A stretch of DNA of 64,000 nt from Xylophilus sp042867185 (GCA_042867185.1 JBHZQV010000001.1:310001-374000), one strand, 5' to 3'. Numbered from the stretch's first letter, positions 9,689-20,460 are shown. Translations and numbers: made by a program. The notes: generated by a model not told the origin, from the sequence alone.

Positions 9689-10762
9689 ATGTTTTGTGTT
9701 CGTATTCTGGCGCGCGCAGCGGTTGCGGCGGCGCTTTCGGCAGGTCTCCTGCCTTCCCTCGTGCAGGCGCAGCAGCCCAGGCCCGCCCCGGCGGCCGCCA
9801 ACCGTGCACCGGCGGCCGCCGCCGCTGCCCCTGCCGCCCCCGGCGACATGGTGCTGCGGCATCCGGTCTTCGTGCTCAATTCGCTCGATGCCAACGTCAG
9901 CGTGATCGACCCGGTCACCTGGACCGAGACGCAGCGGATTCCCACCGGCAAGGAGCCGCACCACCTCTACCTGACGCCCGACGAGAAGTCGCTGATCGTC
10001 GCGAATGCGCTGAGCGATTCGCTGACCTTCCTCGATCCGCGCACCGCCGAGGTCCAGCGCACGGTCCGCGGCATCGTCGATCCGTACCAGCTGCAGTTCT
10101 CGCCCGACATGAAGTGGTTCGTGACCGCCGCCAACCGGCTGAACCATGTCGACATCTACCGCTGGGACGGCCGCGAGCCGGTGCTGGCCAAGCGCGTCTC
10201 CACCGCCAAGACGCCGAGCCACCTGTGGATCGACAGCAAGAGCACCACCGTGTATTCGTCGATGCAGGACAGCGACGAGCTGGTGGCGATCGACATGGCG
10301 ACGCAGGCGGTCAAGTGGCGCACCCGCACCGGCCCGATGCCGGCCGATGTCTTCGTCACCCCCGACGACCGCACCCTGCTGCTCGCCCTGACCGGCGGCG
10401 ACGGCGTCGAGATCTTCGATGTGAGCGGTCCCGAGCCACGCCGTACCGGGCGCATCGACACCGGCAAGGGCGCGCACGCGTTCCGCCCGGCCGGCGACGG
10501 CCGCCATGTCTATGTGAGCAACCGGGTGGCCAACACGATCAGCAAGATCGACTACCTCGCCCTGAAGACGGTGGCGAGCTATCCGGCGCCGGGCGGGCCC
10601 GACTGCATGGATGTGTCATCCGACGGCCGCTACCTGCTGGTCACTTCGCGCTGGGCCAAGAAGCTCACCATCATCGACACCCATTCGCGCCAGGTGGTCA
10701 AGCAGGTGGCGGTGGGTCGCTCGCCGCACGGCGTGTGGACGCTGGACCATGCACGCCGCTGA
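9689..10762 (+). CDS. Secreted YVTN-type beta-propeller protein
   Basis: A 357-residue exported protein. A signal peptide runs to about residue 27 (ends VQA), followed by a Pro/Ala-rich linker. Repeated blades then carry motifs such as SLDANVSVIDP, LTPDEKSLIVAN and SSDGRYLLVTS. The fold is a seven-bladed propeller of the YVTN/lactonase-like type. A reading from ten codons upstream is possible, but the ATG at 9689 has GGAAGG upstream and places the signal peptide at the N terminus. It overlaps the deacetylase gene by 14 bases, so the two are probably cotranscribed. The substrate is unknown. Confidence 0.8.
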   Translation: MFCVRILARAAVAAALSAGLLPSLVQAQQPRPAPAAANRAPAAAAAAPAAPGDMVLRHPVFVLNSLDANVSVIDPVTWTETQRIPTGKEPHHLYLTPDEKSLIVANALSDSLTFLDPRTAEVQRTVRGIVDPYQLQFSPDMKWFVTAANRLNHVDIYRWDGREPVLAKRVSTAKTPSHLWIDSKSTTVYSSMQDSDELVAIDMATQAVKWRTRTGPMPADVFVTPDDRTLLLALTGGDGVEIFDVSGPEPRRTGRIDTGKGAHAFRPAGDGRHVYVSNRVANTISKIDYLALKTVASYPAPGGPDCMDVSSDGRYLLVTSRWAKKLTIIDTHSRQVVKQVAVGRSPHGVWTLDHARR

Positions 10763-11591
10763 GCTCGTTCGGCGCCATGCTATCAAATTGGTAGCTGTGG
10801 GCCTGTGCGCGGTGCCGGCCAGCGTAACTTTCGGTGCCCAGAACGCGGCAGCGGCAGCGTCGTGCGAAAAGCCGGTCTACCTGACGTTCGACACCGGCCA
10901 CATGGCGGTGGCCCCCCTCATCGCCGACGTGCTGCGGCGCCACCAGGTGAAGGTGACCTTCTTCGCCGCCAACGAGCGCACCCAGGAAGGCGACGGCAGC
11001 CTGGGCGACCACTGGGCTCCCTGGTGGAAGGCGCGTGCCGCAGAAGGCCACGCCTTCGCCTCCCACACCTACGACCATGCCTATTGGCGCGCCGACCTGC
11101 CGCCCGCTGCGGGCGAGACCGGCACCCGCTTCCGCATACGGCCGTCGGCCGGCCCGCAGGAAGGCCGCGACCTGACGATGGACGCCGCCGCCTACTGCGC
11201 CGAGATCAAGCGCTCCGAGACCCGGCTGCAGCAGATCACCGGCCAGGCGCCGCTGCCGCTGTTCCGCGCGCCGGGTGGCAAGACCTCTCCAGCCCTGCTG
11301 GCCGCGGCGCGCGCGTGCGGCTATGCCCACGTGGGCTGGGCGCCGGCCGGGTTCCTGGGCGACGAACTGCCGAGCGACCGCTACCCCAACCAGGCCCTGC
11401 TGGCCAAGGCGCTGCGGGACATCCGGCCCGGCGACATTTTGCTGGCCCACCTGGGCATCTGGTCGCGCAAGGACGCCTGGGCGCCCGGCGTGCTCGAGCC
11501 GTTGATCACCGGCCTGCAGCAGAAGGGCTACTGCTTCGCCACCCTGCGCGACCATCCCGACTACCGCCCGTGGATCGCCCAGCACCGCTGA
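10749..11591 (+). CDS. Polysaccharide deacetylase-like protein with altered motif 1
   Basis: A 280-residue exported NodB-fold protein. The expected metal site is only partly present. Motif 1 reads TFDTGH at residues 46–51, so the catalytic-base Asp48 is kept but the metal-binding aspartate is Thr49. Motif 2 SHTYDH supplies His106 and His110, and motif 3 RAPGGKT supplies the Arg. A large insert after motif 2 (AYWRADLPP onward) is unusual. The ATG at 10749 lies inside the end of the propeller gene. The signal peptide region contains the peptide AIKLVA, encoded by a short palindromic repeat. It may still deacetylate a glycan with a changed metal site, or may have lost activity. Confidence 0.78.
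   Translation: MHAAELVRRHAIKLVAVGLCAVPASVTFGAQNAAAAASCEKPVYLTFDTGHMAVAPLIADVLRRHQVKVTFFAANERTQEGDGSLGDHWAPWWKARAAEGHAFASHTYDHAYWRADLPPAAGETGTRFRIRPSAGPQEGRDLTMDAAAYCAEIKRSETRLQQITGQAPLPLFRAPGGKTSPALLAAARACGYAHVGWAPAGFLGDELPSDRYPNQALLAKALRDIRPGDILLAHLGIWSRKDAWAPGVLEPLITGLQQKGYCFATLRDHPDYRPWIAQHR
10779..10796. repeat. Short imperfect palindrome, GCTATC-type
   Basis: GCTATCAAATTGGTAGCT is nearly self-complementary around AAATT. It lies inside the signal-peptide codons of the deacetylase gene. A relative (GCTATCAAAAATAGAGC) is at 19668–19684. I know similar sequences as frequent small repeats in Comamonadaceae; the copy number in this genome cannot be seen here. Confidence 0.6.
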
Positions 11592-11644
11592 GCGGCCGCA
11601 GCCTGTACCCGGCGCCGTGCGCCCCCGCGTAGAACCACCGAACC

Positions 11645-12673
11645 ATGGACGCGATCACCGATCTTTTCTCCCTGGCCCAGCAATGGCTCTTCGAAGCCGT
11701 GGTGCAGCCGCTGCTCTTCTCCCTGCACATGGGCAACCTGCTGGAAGACGCCTACGACGCCACCGGCTGGCTGCTGGTCGGCGTGCTGCAACTGCTGGTG
11801 ATGGTGGCGGTGATCGGCCCGCTGCAGCGCTGGCGGCCGGCCGAGCCGGTGCGCGACCGGGCGGCGATCCGGGTCGACATCCTCTACACCCTGATCCACC
11901 GGCTGGGGGTGTTCCGGGTGGCCCTGTTCTTCATGGCCGATCCGCTGTTCGACGAGTTGTTCGGCCTGCTGCGGGTGCAGGGCTGGAGCACCTTCCACGT
12001 CGACGAGGTCTGGCCCGGCGTGACCGACCTGCCGCTGGTCAGCCTGTTGATCTACCTGGTGGTCTTCGATTTCCTGGAGTACTGGATCCACCGCGGCCAG
12101 CACCAGCTGGGCTGGTGGTGGAACCTGCACGCGCTGCACCATTCGCAGCGGCAGATGACGATGTGGAGCGACAACCGCAACCACCTGCTCGATTCGCTGC
12201 TGCACGACTGCATCGTGGTGGTGGTGGCCCAGCTGATCGGCATCGCGCCGGGCCAGTTCATCGCGGTGGTGGCGATCATGCAGTTGAGCGAGAACCTGCA
12301 GCACGCCAACCTGCGCGTCTGGTTCGGCCGGCTGGGCGAGCGGCTGTGGGTTAGCCCGCGCTTCCACCGGCGGCACCACAGCATCGGCATCGGCCACGAA
12401 TGGCCGACCGGCGTGGAGCGCACGACCGGGGAGGGTGGCCATGCCGGCGAGAGCGTGCCCAGCGTCGGCCCGCGCCTGGGCGGCTGCAACTTCGGCGTGC
12501 TGCTGCCGTGGTGGGACATGCTGTTCCGGACCGCGGACTTCGTGGTGCGCTACGACCCCACCGGCATCCGCGACCAGGTGGAGCCCGATGCCGAGGGCAA
12601 GGTGCGCGACTACGGGCACGGTTTCTGGTCGCAGCAGTGGCAGGGATTGAAGCGGCTGGTGGGCCGCGCCTGA
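11645..12673 (+). CDS. Sterol desaturase / fatty acid hydroxylase family membrane protein
   Basis: A 342-residue integral membrane di-iron protein. The histidine clusters of the family are present in order: HRGQH, HALHH, and HRRHH with a following H. Hydrophobic segments flank them (around residues 40–58, 125–142 and 195–215). Such enzymes hydroxylate or desaturate lipids at the membrane face; the substrate here is unknown. It is transcribed in the same direction as the deacetylase gene, 53 bases downstream. Confidence 0.85.
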   Translation: MDAITDLFSLAQQWLFEAVVQPLLFSLHMGNLLEDAYDATGWLLVGVLQLLVMVAVIGPLQRWRPAEPVRDRAAIRVDILYTLIHRLGVFRVALFFMADPLFDELFGLLRVQGWSTFHVDEVWPGVTDLPLVSLLIYLVVFDFLEYWIHRGQHQLGWWWNLHALHHSQRQMTMWSDNRNHLLDSLLHDCIVVVVAQLIGIAPGQFIAVVAIMQLSENLQHANLRVWFGRLGERLWVSPRFHRRHHSIGIGHEWPTGVERTTGEGGHAGESVPSVGPRLGGCNFGVLLPWWDMLFRTADFVVRYDPTGIRDQVEPDAEGKVRDYGHGFWSQQWQGLKRLVGRA

Positions 12674-12766
12674 CCGGCCTGCCGCCGCTGTGACGCAGCC
12701 GGCGGCGCGGGCGATCGCGCCACACGTCGACACGGCCCCGCAGCCCCGCACCGTTATGCTGGCGCG

Positions 12767-13666
12767 ATGGCCCTGATCTTCGATTCCTTCTGGCGCGCCC
12801 TGGCGTATTGCTTCTATCCGCGGGTGATCGCGATGTCGCTGCTGCCGCTGGCGCTGATCGTCGCGGCTGCCGGTGGCCTGGGTTACCTGTACTGGTCCCC
12901 GGCCGTCGCCTGGACCCTCGACTGGCTGGGCAGTGCCGGCTGGCTGCAGGGTTTCTGGAGCTGGCTGCAGGCGCTGCAGATGGGCGGCATGCAGACGGCC
13001 CTGGCGCCGGTGCTGGTGGTGCTGGTGGCGGTGCCGGTCATCGTGGTGGTGTCGATGCTGGTCGTCGCGCTGGTCATGACGCCGGCGCTGACCGGGCTGG
13101 TGGCCGGCCGCCGTTTCCCGGCGCTGGAGCGGCGGCACGGCGCGTCGCTGCTGCAGAGCGTGCTGTGGTCGGTCGGCGCCACCGCGGCCGCGCTGGTGGC
13201 GCTGGTGGTGTCGGTGCCGCTGTGGCTGGTGCCGCCCCTGGTGCTGCTGATTCCGCCGCTGATCTGGGGCTGGCTCACCTACCGGGTGATGGCCTTCGAC
13301 GCCCTGGCCACCCACGCCAGCACCGCGGAGCGCAAGGCGCTGTTCCGGCGCCACGGCGGGCGCATGCTGGCGATGGGCATCGTCTGCGGCTACCTGGGCG
13401 CCGCGCCAGGCCTGGTGTGGGCGGCCGGCGCGCTGTTCTTCGCCGCGTTCTTTCCGGTGCTGCTGCTGGTCGCGGTGTGGATCTACACGCTGGTGTTCGC
13501 GTTTTCGTCGCTCTGGTTCCTGCACTACGGCCTGTCGGCGCTGGAAGCGTTGCGGGCCGCATCGGCGTCGGCGTCGACGCCCGCGGCCGGCACGGGTGGC
13601 CGGCAGCCGCTAGCATTGCCGGATGATCCAGCCGACCACTCCCCACCCCACCGCACCCCCGTCTGA
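12767..13666 (+). CDS. EI24-domain membrane protein
   Basis: A 299-residue polytopic protein resembling the EI24/CysZ-like family. It opens with IFDSFWRALAYCFYPRVI and has about six hydrophobic segments. The C-terminal 40 residues are Ala/Ser/Thr-rich and appear disordered. That tail overlaps the next gene by 44 bases in another frame. CysZ relatives transport sulfate, but this branch has no known substrate. Confidence 0.75.
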   Translation: MALIFDSFWRALAYCFYPRVIAMSLLPLALIVAAAGGLGYLYWSPAVAWTLDWLGSAGWLQGFWSWLQALQMGGMQTALAPVLVVLVAVPVIVVVSMLVVALVMTPALTGLVAGRRFPALERRHGASLLQSVLWSVGATAAALVALVVSVPLWLVPPLVLLIPPLIWGWLTYRVMAFDALATHASTAERKALFRRHGGRMLAMGIVCGYLGAAPGLVWAAGALFFAAFFPVLLLVAVWIYTLVFAFSSLWFLHYGLSALEALRAASASASTPAAGTGGRQPLALPDDPADHSPPHRTPV

Positions 13667-14507
13667 CGCGTCGGCCCTGCCGGCGCTGGAAGGGGCCCCG
13701 TCCTTCGGCCTGATCATCGTCGGCGACGAGATCCTCTCGGGCAAGCGTGCCGACAAGCACATGCCCAAGACGATCGAGCTGCTGGCAGCCCGCGGGCTGC
13801 AACTGGCCTGGGCCGACTACGTGGGCGACGTGCCCGACCGGCTGACCGCCACGCTGGAGCGGGCGTTTTCCAGCCGCGACGTGGTCTTCAGCTGCGGCGG
13901 CATCGGCGCCACCCCCGACGACCACACCCGCCAGTGCGCGGCGCGCGCCCTGGGCGAGCCGCTGCAGCTGCACCCCGAGGCCGAGGCCCTGATCCGTGAG
14001 CGGATGCAGGACACCGCCCGCGAGCAGGGCGTGCCCTACGAGCCCGACCGCGCCGACAACCTGCACCGGCTCAACATGGGCGTGTTCCCGCAGCGCGCCC
14101 GGATCATCCCCAATCCGTACAACAAGATCCCGGGCTTCAGCTGCCACGGCCCGGCCGGCGGCACGGTGCACTTCGTGCCCGGGTTCCCGGTGATGGCCTG
14201 GCCGATGATCGAGTGGGTGCTGGATAACCAGTACGCCCACCTGGCGCACCAGAACCTGCAGCGGGAGCATTCGGTCGTCGTCTACGGTTCGATCGAGGCG
14301 ACCCTGACGCCGCTGATGGAGCGGCTGGAGCAGGACCATGCCGGCATCCGCATCTTCAGCCTGCCGAGCGTCGACCACCCCGAGCACGGGCGCCACATCG
14401 AGCTGGGCGTGAAGGGGCAGGTCGCTTTGGTCGAGACGGTGTTTCCGCTGCTGCTCGCGGAACTCCGGTCGATGAACCTGCCGCTCGGCCCCGAATTGGT
14501 GCGCTGA
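13623..14507 (+). CDS. CinA N-terminal-type molybdopterin-binding domain protein
   Basis: A 294-residue protein with a MoaB/Mog-like fold. GLIIVGDEILSGKRADKH and the glycine motif SCGGIGATPDDHTR mark the domain (residues about 28–200). The C-terminal deamidase domain of full CinA is absent. Related stand-alone proteins are of unknown function and may handle pyridine nucleotides. The ATG at 13623 lies inside the end of the EI24 gene. Confidence 0.82.
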   Translation: MIQPTTPHPTAPPSDASALPALEGAPSFGLIIVGDEILSGKRADKHMPKTIELLAARGLQLAWADYVGDVPDRLTATLERAFSSRDVVFSCGGIGATPDDHTRQCAARALGEPLQLHPEAEALIRERMQDTAREQGVPYEPDRADNLHRLNMGVFPQRARIIPNPYNKIPGFSCHGPAGGTVHFVPGFPVMAWPMIEWVLDNQYAHLAHQNLQREHSVVVYGSIEATLTPLMERLEQDHAGIRIFSLPSVDHPEHGRHIELGVKGQVALVETVFPLLLAELRSMNLPLGPELVR

Positions 14508-14535
14508 ACGCATTGCGTTGGTGCGCTCCTGCGGT

Positions 14536-14552
14536 TGCCCTGGTTTGGTGCA
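14536..14552 (+). promoter_or_regulatory. Probable NtrC binding site upstream of glnA
   Basis: TGCCCTGGTTTGGTGCA is a 17-base imperfect dyad close to the enterobacterial NtrC site form TGCACT-N5-GGTGCA; one base of the left half differs. It lies about 110 bases upstream of the sigma-54 core promoter, a normal enhancer distance. NtrC itself is encoded 3 kb downstream. Confidence 0.65.
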
Positions 14553-14662
14553 TTCGGGTGGGCTTTCGACGCGCGCCGGACAAAACTCCGCCCCGGACGC
14601 GGGAAAGATGGCCGGGCGAAGGCAGAATAGTCGGCGATGCAGCGGGCGCCCATGCACCACGT

Positions 14663-14679
14663 TTGGCACAGAAACTGCA
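14663..14679 (+). promoter_or_regulatory. Sigma-54 promoter of glnA
   Basis: TTGGCACAGAAACTGCA carries the invariant GG (14665–14666) and GC (14677–14678) exactly ten bases apart, with the typical TGGCAC –24 element and TGCA –12 element. The start of transcription would fall near 14690, about 40 bases before the glnA ATG. Confidence 0.8.
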
Positions 14680-14732
14680 TTCCCCCACCTGTCGCACTTA
14701 TTTCTCAACGCGCAAATAACTGGAGAGCCCTG

Positions 14733-16148
14733 ATGGCAAAGACCGTCGCAGACGTGATGAAGCTGGTGAAAGAAAACGAAGTCAAGTTCGTCGACTTCCG
14801 CTTCACCGACACCCGTGGCAAGGAACAGCATGTGACCGTGCCCGTTTCCCACTTCGACGAAGACAAGTTCACCTCGGGCCACGCCTTCGACGGCTCCTCG
14901 ATCGCCGGCTGGAAGGGCATCGAAGCCTCCGACATGCTGCTGATGCCGGATCCGGCCACCGCCAACATCGATCCGTTTTTCGAAGAACCCACCCTGTTCA
15001 TCTCCTGCGACGTGCTGGAGCCGGGCGACGGCAAGGCCTACGACCGCGACCCGCGCTCGATCGCCAAGCGCGCAGAAGCCTACCTCAAGGCCTCCGGACT
15101 GGGCGACACCGCCTTCTTCGGCCCGGAGCCGGAATTCTTCATCTTCGACGGCATCCGCTGGAACACCGACGCGTCGGGCACCTTCTTCAAGATCGACGAA
15201 TACGAAGCGCCGTGGAACAGCGGCGCCAAGATCGAAGGCGGCAACAAGGGCCACCGTCCGACCACCAAGGGCGGCTACTTCCCGGTGCCGCCGGTCGACA
15301 GCACGCAGGACATGCGCGCCGAGATGTCCCTGATCCTCGAATCGCTGGGCATCCCGGTCGAGGTGTTCCACCACGAAGTGGCGGGCGCCGGCCAGAACGA
15401 GATCGGCACCAAGTTCAGCACCCTCGTGCAGCGCGCCGACTGGACGCAGCTGCTGAAGTACGTGGTCTGGAACGTGTCGCACGCCTACGGCAAGACGGCC
15501 ACCTTCATGCCCAAGCCGATCGTCGGCGACAACGGCTCCGGCATGCACGTGCACCAGTCGATCTGGAAGGACGGCAAGAACCTGTTCGCCGGCGACGGCT
15601 ACGCCGGCCTGTCGGAATTCGCGCTGCACTACATCGGCGGCATCATCAAGCACGCCCGTGCCCTGAACGCGATCACCAACCCCGGCACCAACAGCTACAA
15701 GCGCCTGGTGCCCGGCTTCGAAGCCCCGGTGAAGCTGGCCTACTCGGCCAAGAACCGCTCGGCCTCGATCCGCATTCCGTACGTCGCCAACCCGAAGGGC
15801 CGCCGCATCGAAGCGCGCTTCCCCGATCCGCTGGCCAACCCGTACCTGTGCTTCTCGGCCCTGATGATGGCCGGCCTCGACGGCGTCGAGAACAAGATCG
15901 ATCCGGGCGAAGCCGCCACCAAGGACCTCTACCATCTGCCGCCGGAAGAAGACGCGCTGGTGCCGACCGTCTGCCACAGCCTCGACCAGGCGCTGGAATA
16001 CCTCGACAAGGACCGTGCGTTCCTGACCAAGGGCGGCGTGTTCACCGATTCGATGCTCGACGCCTACATCGAGCTGAAGATGGGCGAAGTCACGCGTCTG
16101 CGCATGGCCACCCACCCGATCGAATTCGACATGTACTACTCGCTGTAA
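14733..16148 (+). CDS. glnA: Glutamine synthetase, type I
   Basis: Condenses ammonia with glutamate. The 471-residue product is a full GSI-beta enzyme. Visible motifs are FDGSSIAGW near residue 50, the catalytic-domain signature KPIVGDNGSGMHVHQS, and NPGTNSYKRLVPG. The adenylylation site KDLYHLPPEE has Tyr at about residue 400, so activity is likely controlled by GlnE. The start has GGAG upstream. Expression is probably sigma-54/NtrC dependent, and a strong terminator separates it from the downstream regulatory genes. Confidence 0.98.
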   Translation: MAKTVADVMKLVKENEVKFVDFRFTDTRGKEQHVTVPVSHFDEDKFTSGHAFDGSSIAGWKGIEASDMLLMPDPATANIDPFFEEPTLFISCDVLEPGDGKAYDRDPRSIAKRAEAYLKASGLGDTAFFGPEPEFFIFDGIRWNTDASGTFFKIDEYEAPWNSGAKIEGGNKGHRPTTKGGYFPVPPVDSTQDMRAEMSLILESLGIPVEVFHHEVAGAGQNEIGTKFSTLVQRADWTQLLKYVVWNVSHAYGKTATFMPKPIVGDNGSGMHVHQSIWKDGKNLFAGDGYAGLSEFALHYIGGIIKHARALNAITNPGTNSYKRLVPGFEAPVKLAYSAKNRSASIRIPYVANPKGRRIEARFPDPLANPYLCFSALMMAGLDGVENKIDPGEAATKDLYHLPPEEDALVPTVCHSLDQALEYLDKDRAFLTKGGVFTDSMLDAYIELKMGEVTRLRMATHPIEFDMYYSL

Positions 16149-16172
16149 TCCTGCGCGCCGCAGGGTTCCCAG

Positions 16173-16195
16173 GGGCGGCTTCGGCCGCCCTTTTT
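16173..16195 (+). terminator. Rho-independent terminator after glnA
   Basis: Perfect seven-base stem GGGCGGC / GCCGCCC with a stable TTCG loop, followed directly by five T. It lies 24 bases after the glnA stop. Confidence 0.9.
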
Positions 16196-16315
16196 CTTGG
16201 CGGCCCGCATGTCGGCTCCACCCACCGGATCCACGGGTTTTGGTGGCCCGGCGGGGGATTTGCAGGATACTGAGGCCCCTCCCGGCCGGCTCCGTGCCCC
16301 CTCACCCGAACCCGC

Positions 16316-16840
16316 ATGACAACCGCATTCATTCTTTCCGTGGCTGCCGCGGCCACGCTGCTGGCGGCCGCGACGCCCGCCATGGCCCAGGACCGCATCT
16401 ACCGCTGCGGCAACGAATACACCAACAGCTCCGCGAGCGCCAAGCAGCGCGACTGCAAGCTCGTCGAAGGCGGCAACGTGACGGTCATCCAGGGCACCCG
16501 GCCTTCCGCCGCACCGCAGGCCAGCGGCGGCGGGGGAGGCGGGGGCGGCAACGTGGTCACCGCGCCGCCGTCGGCACCCCGCATCGACACCGGCGAGCAG
16601 CGCGCCCGCGATTCCGACGCCCGCGCCATCCTCGAAGGCGAACTGCGCCGCGCCGAGGCCCGGCAGGCCGACCTGCTGCGCGAATACGCCAACGGCACGC
16701 CCGACCGTCTCGCCACCGAAACCCCCGACAGCCAGAAATACCGCGACCGCGTGGCCGAGCTGAAGGCCAGCATCGCCCGCAACGACGGCGACATCGCCGG
16801 CATCAAGCGCGAGATCGCCCGCCTGCCGGCCTCCCGATGA
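16316..16840 (+). CDS. Secreted DUF4124-like protein
   Basis: A 174-residue exported protein. A signal peptide ends at PAMA near residue 24. A short domain follows (DRIYRCGNEYTNS … DCK) with two cysteines, of the DUF4124 kind. After a run of eight glycines, the C-terminal half is a charged helical stretch likely to form a coiled coil. Function unknown. The stop overlaps the ntrB start, so it is cotranscribed with ntrBC, as is common in Comamonadaceae. Confidence 0.75.
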   Translation: MTTAFILSVAAAATLLAAATPAMAQDRIYRCGNEYTNSSASAKQRDCKLVEGGNVTVIQGTRPSAAPQASGGGGGGGGNVVTAPPSAPRIDTGEQRARDSDARAILEGELRRAEARQADLLREYANGTPDRLATETPDSQKYRDRVAELKASIARNDGDIAGIKREIARLPASR

Positions 16841-17928
16841 GCCTGCGCATACCGGGCGTTCCCAAGCTGGGCTCGCGCGCCGCGCGCTACCGCGCCTTCG
16901 ACCTGCTGGCCACGCTGGTGGCGGTGGTGCGGCCCGACGGCGCGGTGCTGTTCGCCAACTCGGCGCTCGAGGACGCGATCGGCACCTCGCGCCGCGCGAT
17001 CGAGGGCACCTCGTTCATCGACTTCTTCACCGAGCCCGACGTGCTGCGCAATGCGCTCGACGGCGCGCACGGCAACGTCTTCGCCGCGCTGCGCTACGAG
17101 GCCTGGGTCAAGCGCGCCAACCAGGATTCGTTCCCGGTCCATGTGATCGTGGCGCAGACCGACCGGCGCGGCGAGATCGTGGTCGAGCTGCTGCCGCTGG
17201 AGCAGCAGGTCAAGCAGGACCGGGAAGAGCGGCTGATCGACCAGGCGCAGGCCAACAAGGAGCTGATCCGCAACCTGGCCCACGAGATCAAGAACCCGCT
17301 GGGCGGCATCCGGGGCGCGGCGCAGCTGCTGCAGATGGAGGTCGAATCGCGCGACCTGATCGAGTACACCCAGGTCATCATCCACGAGGCCGACCGGCTG
17401 CAGACACTGGTCGACCGGCTGCTGGCGCCGCACCGCCGGCCGCACGTGGTGGGCGACGTCAACATGCACGAGGTCTGCGAGCGGGTGCGCTCCCTGATCG
17501 TGGCCGAGTTCCCGCGCGGCCTGCGGGTAGTGCGCGACTACGACACCTCGATCCCCGAATTCCGCGGCGACCGCGAGCAGCTGATCCAGGCGGTGCTCAA
17601 CATCACCCACAACGCGGCGCAGGCCCTGTCCGAGCGTATCGCCGAGGGCGAAGGCCAGATCGTGCTGCGGACCCGGATCGCCCGGCAGGTCACCTTCGGC
17701 AAGCAGCGCTACCGACTGGCACTGGAATTGCATGTCATCGACAACGGGCCCGGCGTGCCGGACTCGATCAAGGACCGCATCTTCTACCCGCTGGTATCGG
17801 GGCGGGAAGGCGGTTCGGGGCTGGGGCTGACGTTGGCGCAAACCTTCGTTCAGCAACACCACGGCCTGATCGAGTGCGACAGCGTTCCCGGCCGGACGGA
17901 TTTCAAACTGTTGATTCCGTTGCCATGA
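16837..17928 (+). CDS. glnL: Nitrogen regulation sensor kinase NtrB
   Basis: Cytoplasmic histidine kinase/phosphatase that, under PII control, phosphorylates NtrC when nitrogen is short. The 363-residue protein has an N-terminal PAS domain (about 20–130), the H-box NLAHEIKNPLGG, an N-box NITHNAAQAL, and G-boxes DNGPGVP and GGSGLGLTLAQ. There are no membrane segments, as expected for NtrB. The ATG at 16837 overlaps the upstream stop, and ntrC follows after 37 bases. Confidence 0.96.
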   Translation: MSLRIPGVPKLGSRAARYRAFDLLATLVAVVRPDGAVLFANSALEDAIGTSRRAIEGTSFIDFFTEPDVLRNALDGAHGNVFAALRYEAWVKRANQDSFPVHVIVAQTDRRGEIVVELLPLEQQVKQDREERLIDQAQANKELIRNLAHEIKNPLGGIRGAAQLLQMEVESRDLIEYTQVIIHEADRLQTLVDRLLAPHRRPHVVGDVNMHEVCERVRSLIVAEFPRGLRVVRDYDTSIPEFRGDREQLIQAVLNITHNAAQALSERIAEGEGQIVLRTRIARQVTFGKQRYRLALELHVIDNGPGVPDSIKDRIFYPLVSGREGGSGLGLTLAQTFVQQHHGLIECDSVPGRTDFKLLIPLP

Positions 17929-17965
17929 CATCCACCCCAAGCTGACTCTGAGGCAAGCGCAATTC

Positions 17966-19543
<1,578 letters not shown>

Positions 19544-19667
19544 GGCAGCGGGCCGCCCCGTCGGGCCGGCGCTGGTCGCACCCGCGCCGCGCCCTGGCCG
19601 CGCCGGGCCGTGTCAGCGGGGTTTTGAACGAATAGTGGCCGCAGCCGGCGTGCGGTGCCGACTGTCA

Positions 19668-19684
19668 GCTATCAAAAATAGAGC
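19668..19684. repeat. Short imperfect palindrome, GCTATC-type
   Basis: GCTATCAAAAATAGAGC lies directly after the exonuclease III stop, between convergent ntrC and xth. It is a second member of the small repeat family also seen at 10779. It could help end transcription, but no T-run follows. Confidence 0.5.
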
Positions 19685-19686
19685 AA

Positions 19687-20460
19687 TCAGATCTCCAGCA
19701 CCACCGGCGTGTGGTCGCTCGGCTGCTTGTTCTTGCGCGGGGTGCGGTCGATGGTGCAGGCCTTCACCTGCGGCTTGAGCGCATCGCTCACCAGGATGTG
19801 GTCGATCCGCAGGCCCCGGTTCTTCTGGAAGCCGAGCATCCGGTAGTCCCACCACGAGAAGCTCTTGTCGGGCTGGTCGAACATGCGGAACGCGTCGGTC
19901 AGGCCCAGGTCGAGCAGGGCGCGGAAATGGGCGCGCTCCTCGACCGTGTGGTGGATCGTGTCGCGCAGGCCGTCGGGGTCGAACGAATCGCGGTCTTCGG
20001 GCGCGACGTTGAAGTCGCCCAGCACCACCAGCCGCGGATAGGCGGCCAGCTGCGCCTTGACCTGCGCGTTGAGCGCGTCGAGCCACAGCATCTTGTAGGC
20101 GAACTTGTCGGAGCCCGGCTCCTGGCCGTTGACGAAGTAGCCGTTGACCACGCGCAGCGGGCCGTCGGCCGTCTCCACCGTGGCCGCGATCACCCGCGAC
20201 TGCGGATCGTCGAAGCCGGTGATGTTGCGCTCCACCTCGGCCAGCGGCGCCCGGCTGAGGATCGCCACGCCGTTGTAGGTCTTCTGGCCGAACACCGCGC
20301 TGTGGTAGCCCACCGCCTGCAGCGCATCGAGCGGGAACTTGTCGTCGGTGAGTTTCAACTCCTGCAGGCACAGCACGTCGACCGGGTTGGCGGCCAGCCA
20401 GTCGAGCACCTGCGGCAGGCGGACGGTGAGGGAGTTGACGTTCCAGGTGGCGAGTTTCAT
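19687..20460 (-). CDS. xth: Exodeoxyribonuclease III
   Basis: AP endonuclease / 3'-exonuclease of 257 residues. It begins MKLATWNVNSL and has the family motifs LCLQELK, VNGYFVNG, LGDFNVAPED and the C-terminal SDHTPVVLEI with the catalytic His. The ATG at 20460 is the only start that keeps the first beta-strand. It lies downstream of the PAP2 genes on the same strand. Confidence 0.96.
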   Translation of the reverse strand: MKLATWNVNSLTVRLPQVLDWLAANPVDVLCLQELKLTDDKFPLDALQAVGYHSAVFGQKTYNGVAILSRAPLAEVERNITGFDDPQSRVIAATVETADGPLRVVNGYFVNGQEPGSDKFAYKMLWLDALNAQVKAQLAAYPRLVVLGDFNVAPEDRDSFDPDGLRDTIHHTVEERAHFRALLDLGLTDAFRMFDQPDKSFSWWDYRMLGFQKNRGLRIDHILVSDALKPQVKACTIDRTPRKNKQPSDHTPVVLEI

